This document shows positions 63,689 through 64,000 of a stretch of DNA of 64,000 bases, piece after piece. The notes beneath the pieces are model-generated. The model ran no database searches, was not told the origin of the DNA, and saw nothing but the letters and a program-made list of their open reading frames with translations. Within the stretch, counting starts at the first letter, position 1. Every line of letters starts with the position of its first letter. Origin of the DNA: Tianweitania populi (GTDB lineage Bacteria > Pseudomonadota > Alphaproteobacteria > Rhizobiales > Rhizobiaceae); contig NZ_BMZQ01000001.1 of the NCBI RefSeq assembly GCF_014652875.1, positions 1,054,001 to 1,118,000 on the forward strand, given 5' to 3'. A program made the translations under genes and the position numbers.

Positions 63689-64000
63689 ATGGGCACGGAT
63701 GCCAAAACCCTGATGAAGGGCGTCGAACTGACCGAGGCAGCGGCGCGCCGGATCAACAAGATCATTGCCAAGGAAGCCGACAAGGAAGCGCTGCGCGTTT
63801 CCGTGGAAGGCGGCGGCTGTTCCGGCTTTTCCTACAAGTTCGACCTGGTCGGTGGCCGCAACACCGACGACACCGCCATCGAGAAAGACGGCGCCACCGT
63901 TCTGATCGACGAAATGTCGCTGATCTATATGGGCGGATCGGTAATCGACTTCGTTGACGACCTGATCGGCCAGTCCTTCCAGATCCGCAATCCCAACGCT
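63689..64000 (+). CDS. erpA: iron-sulfur cluster insertion protein ErpA, start only
   Basis: The frame is open from ATG 63689 to the window edge (104 codons). It begins [19 protein letters not shown] and contains [12 protein letters not shown], with the first conserved Cys of the A-type carrier family; the C-terminal Cys pair (usually Cys-Gly-Cys) lies beyond the window. AAGGTG is 6-11 bases upstream. It is divergent from dgt, as in other Rhizobiales, where xthA often follows. It delivers Fe-S clusters to target proteins. Confidence 0.92.
   Translation, partial: MGTDAKTLMKGVELTEAAARRINKIIAKEADKEALRVSVEGGGCSGFSYKFDLVGGRNTDDTAIEKDGATVLIDEMSLIYMGGSVIDFVDDLIGQSFQIRNPNA

Overview
The window is chromosomal DNA of an alphaproteobacterium of the order Rhizobiales (Hyphomicrobiales). 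The evidence is two glutamine synthetases (GSI and GSII) with a GstI-type small gene beside glnII, the order serS-surE-pcm-nlpD-like, tatABC-scpAB-nagZ-SPOR-argS-dgt-erpA, LexA boxes of the GTTC-N7-GTTC type, an mprF(lpiA)-acvB pair, small DUF1127, DUF2934 and DUF2735 proteins, and high-GC codon use. No transposase, integrase, prophage, CRISPR array or rRNA operon was seen. I cannot fix genus or species.

Layout. 0-6 kb: a gene tail cut by the edge, a catalase-family protein, then divergent ssb and uvrA, each with its own SOS box, and a DUF72 protein. 6-13 kb: nitrogen assimilation, with the bifunctional NAD(P)HX repair enzyme divergent from glnB-glnA (sigma-54 promoter), a DUF899 protein, glnII (perfect sigma-54 promoter) and a divergent gstI-like gene, then an ATP12-type F1 assembly chaperone. 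13-20 kb: hom and alaC, a small lipoprotein, PHA synthase, an M15-type lipoprotein and tRNA-Glu. 20-26 kb: a looser stretch of stress genes (group III truncated haemoglobin, DUF1971, cold shock protein, zinc dehydrogenase, SDR, DUF2934 and small unknown proteins), two of them behind EcfG-like promoters. 26-36.8 kb: MscS-type channel, mprF-acvB, otsB-otsA, haem oxygenase-ybaN, map, radC. 36.8-40.4 kb: trigger factor, tRNA-Leu and a DUF2157/GDYxxLxY membrane pair.

40.5-41.3 kb holds the most striking element. A 46-residue DUF1127 gene is followed by about 500 bp made of three tandem copies of a 172-173 bp unit. Each unit folds into three strong hairpins whose loops show ACCTCCTCCC or ATCTCCTCCC, an anti-Shine-Dalgarno sequence, with a tenth motif outside the units. 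This matches the DUF1127-plus-CcsR ('cuckoo') arrangement of Rhodobacter and the alpha-r14 sRNAs of rhizobia, but the three-fold, three-hairpin layout directly upstream of trmFO deserves experiments.

41.3-64 kb is conserved housekeeping, nearly all on the minus strand: trmFO (plus), then a squalene-synthase-like protein and a Mth938-like protein (relatives of the mitochondrial complex I assembly factors NDUFAF6 and NDUFAF3) beside secDF-yajC, a DUF815 ATPase, an NlpD-like LytM protein, pcm, surE, serS, tatCBA, scpBA, nagZ, a very large acidic SPOR protein, argS, dgt and, divergent at the edge, the start of erpA.

Protein functions come from recognised family motifs. Start sites were chosen from ribosome-binding sites and family length. 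Promoters and RNA structures were read by eye and not computed.
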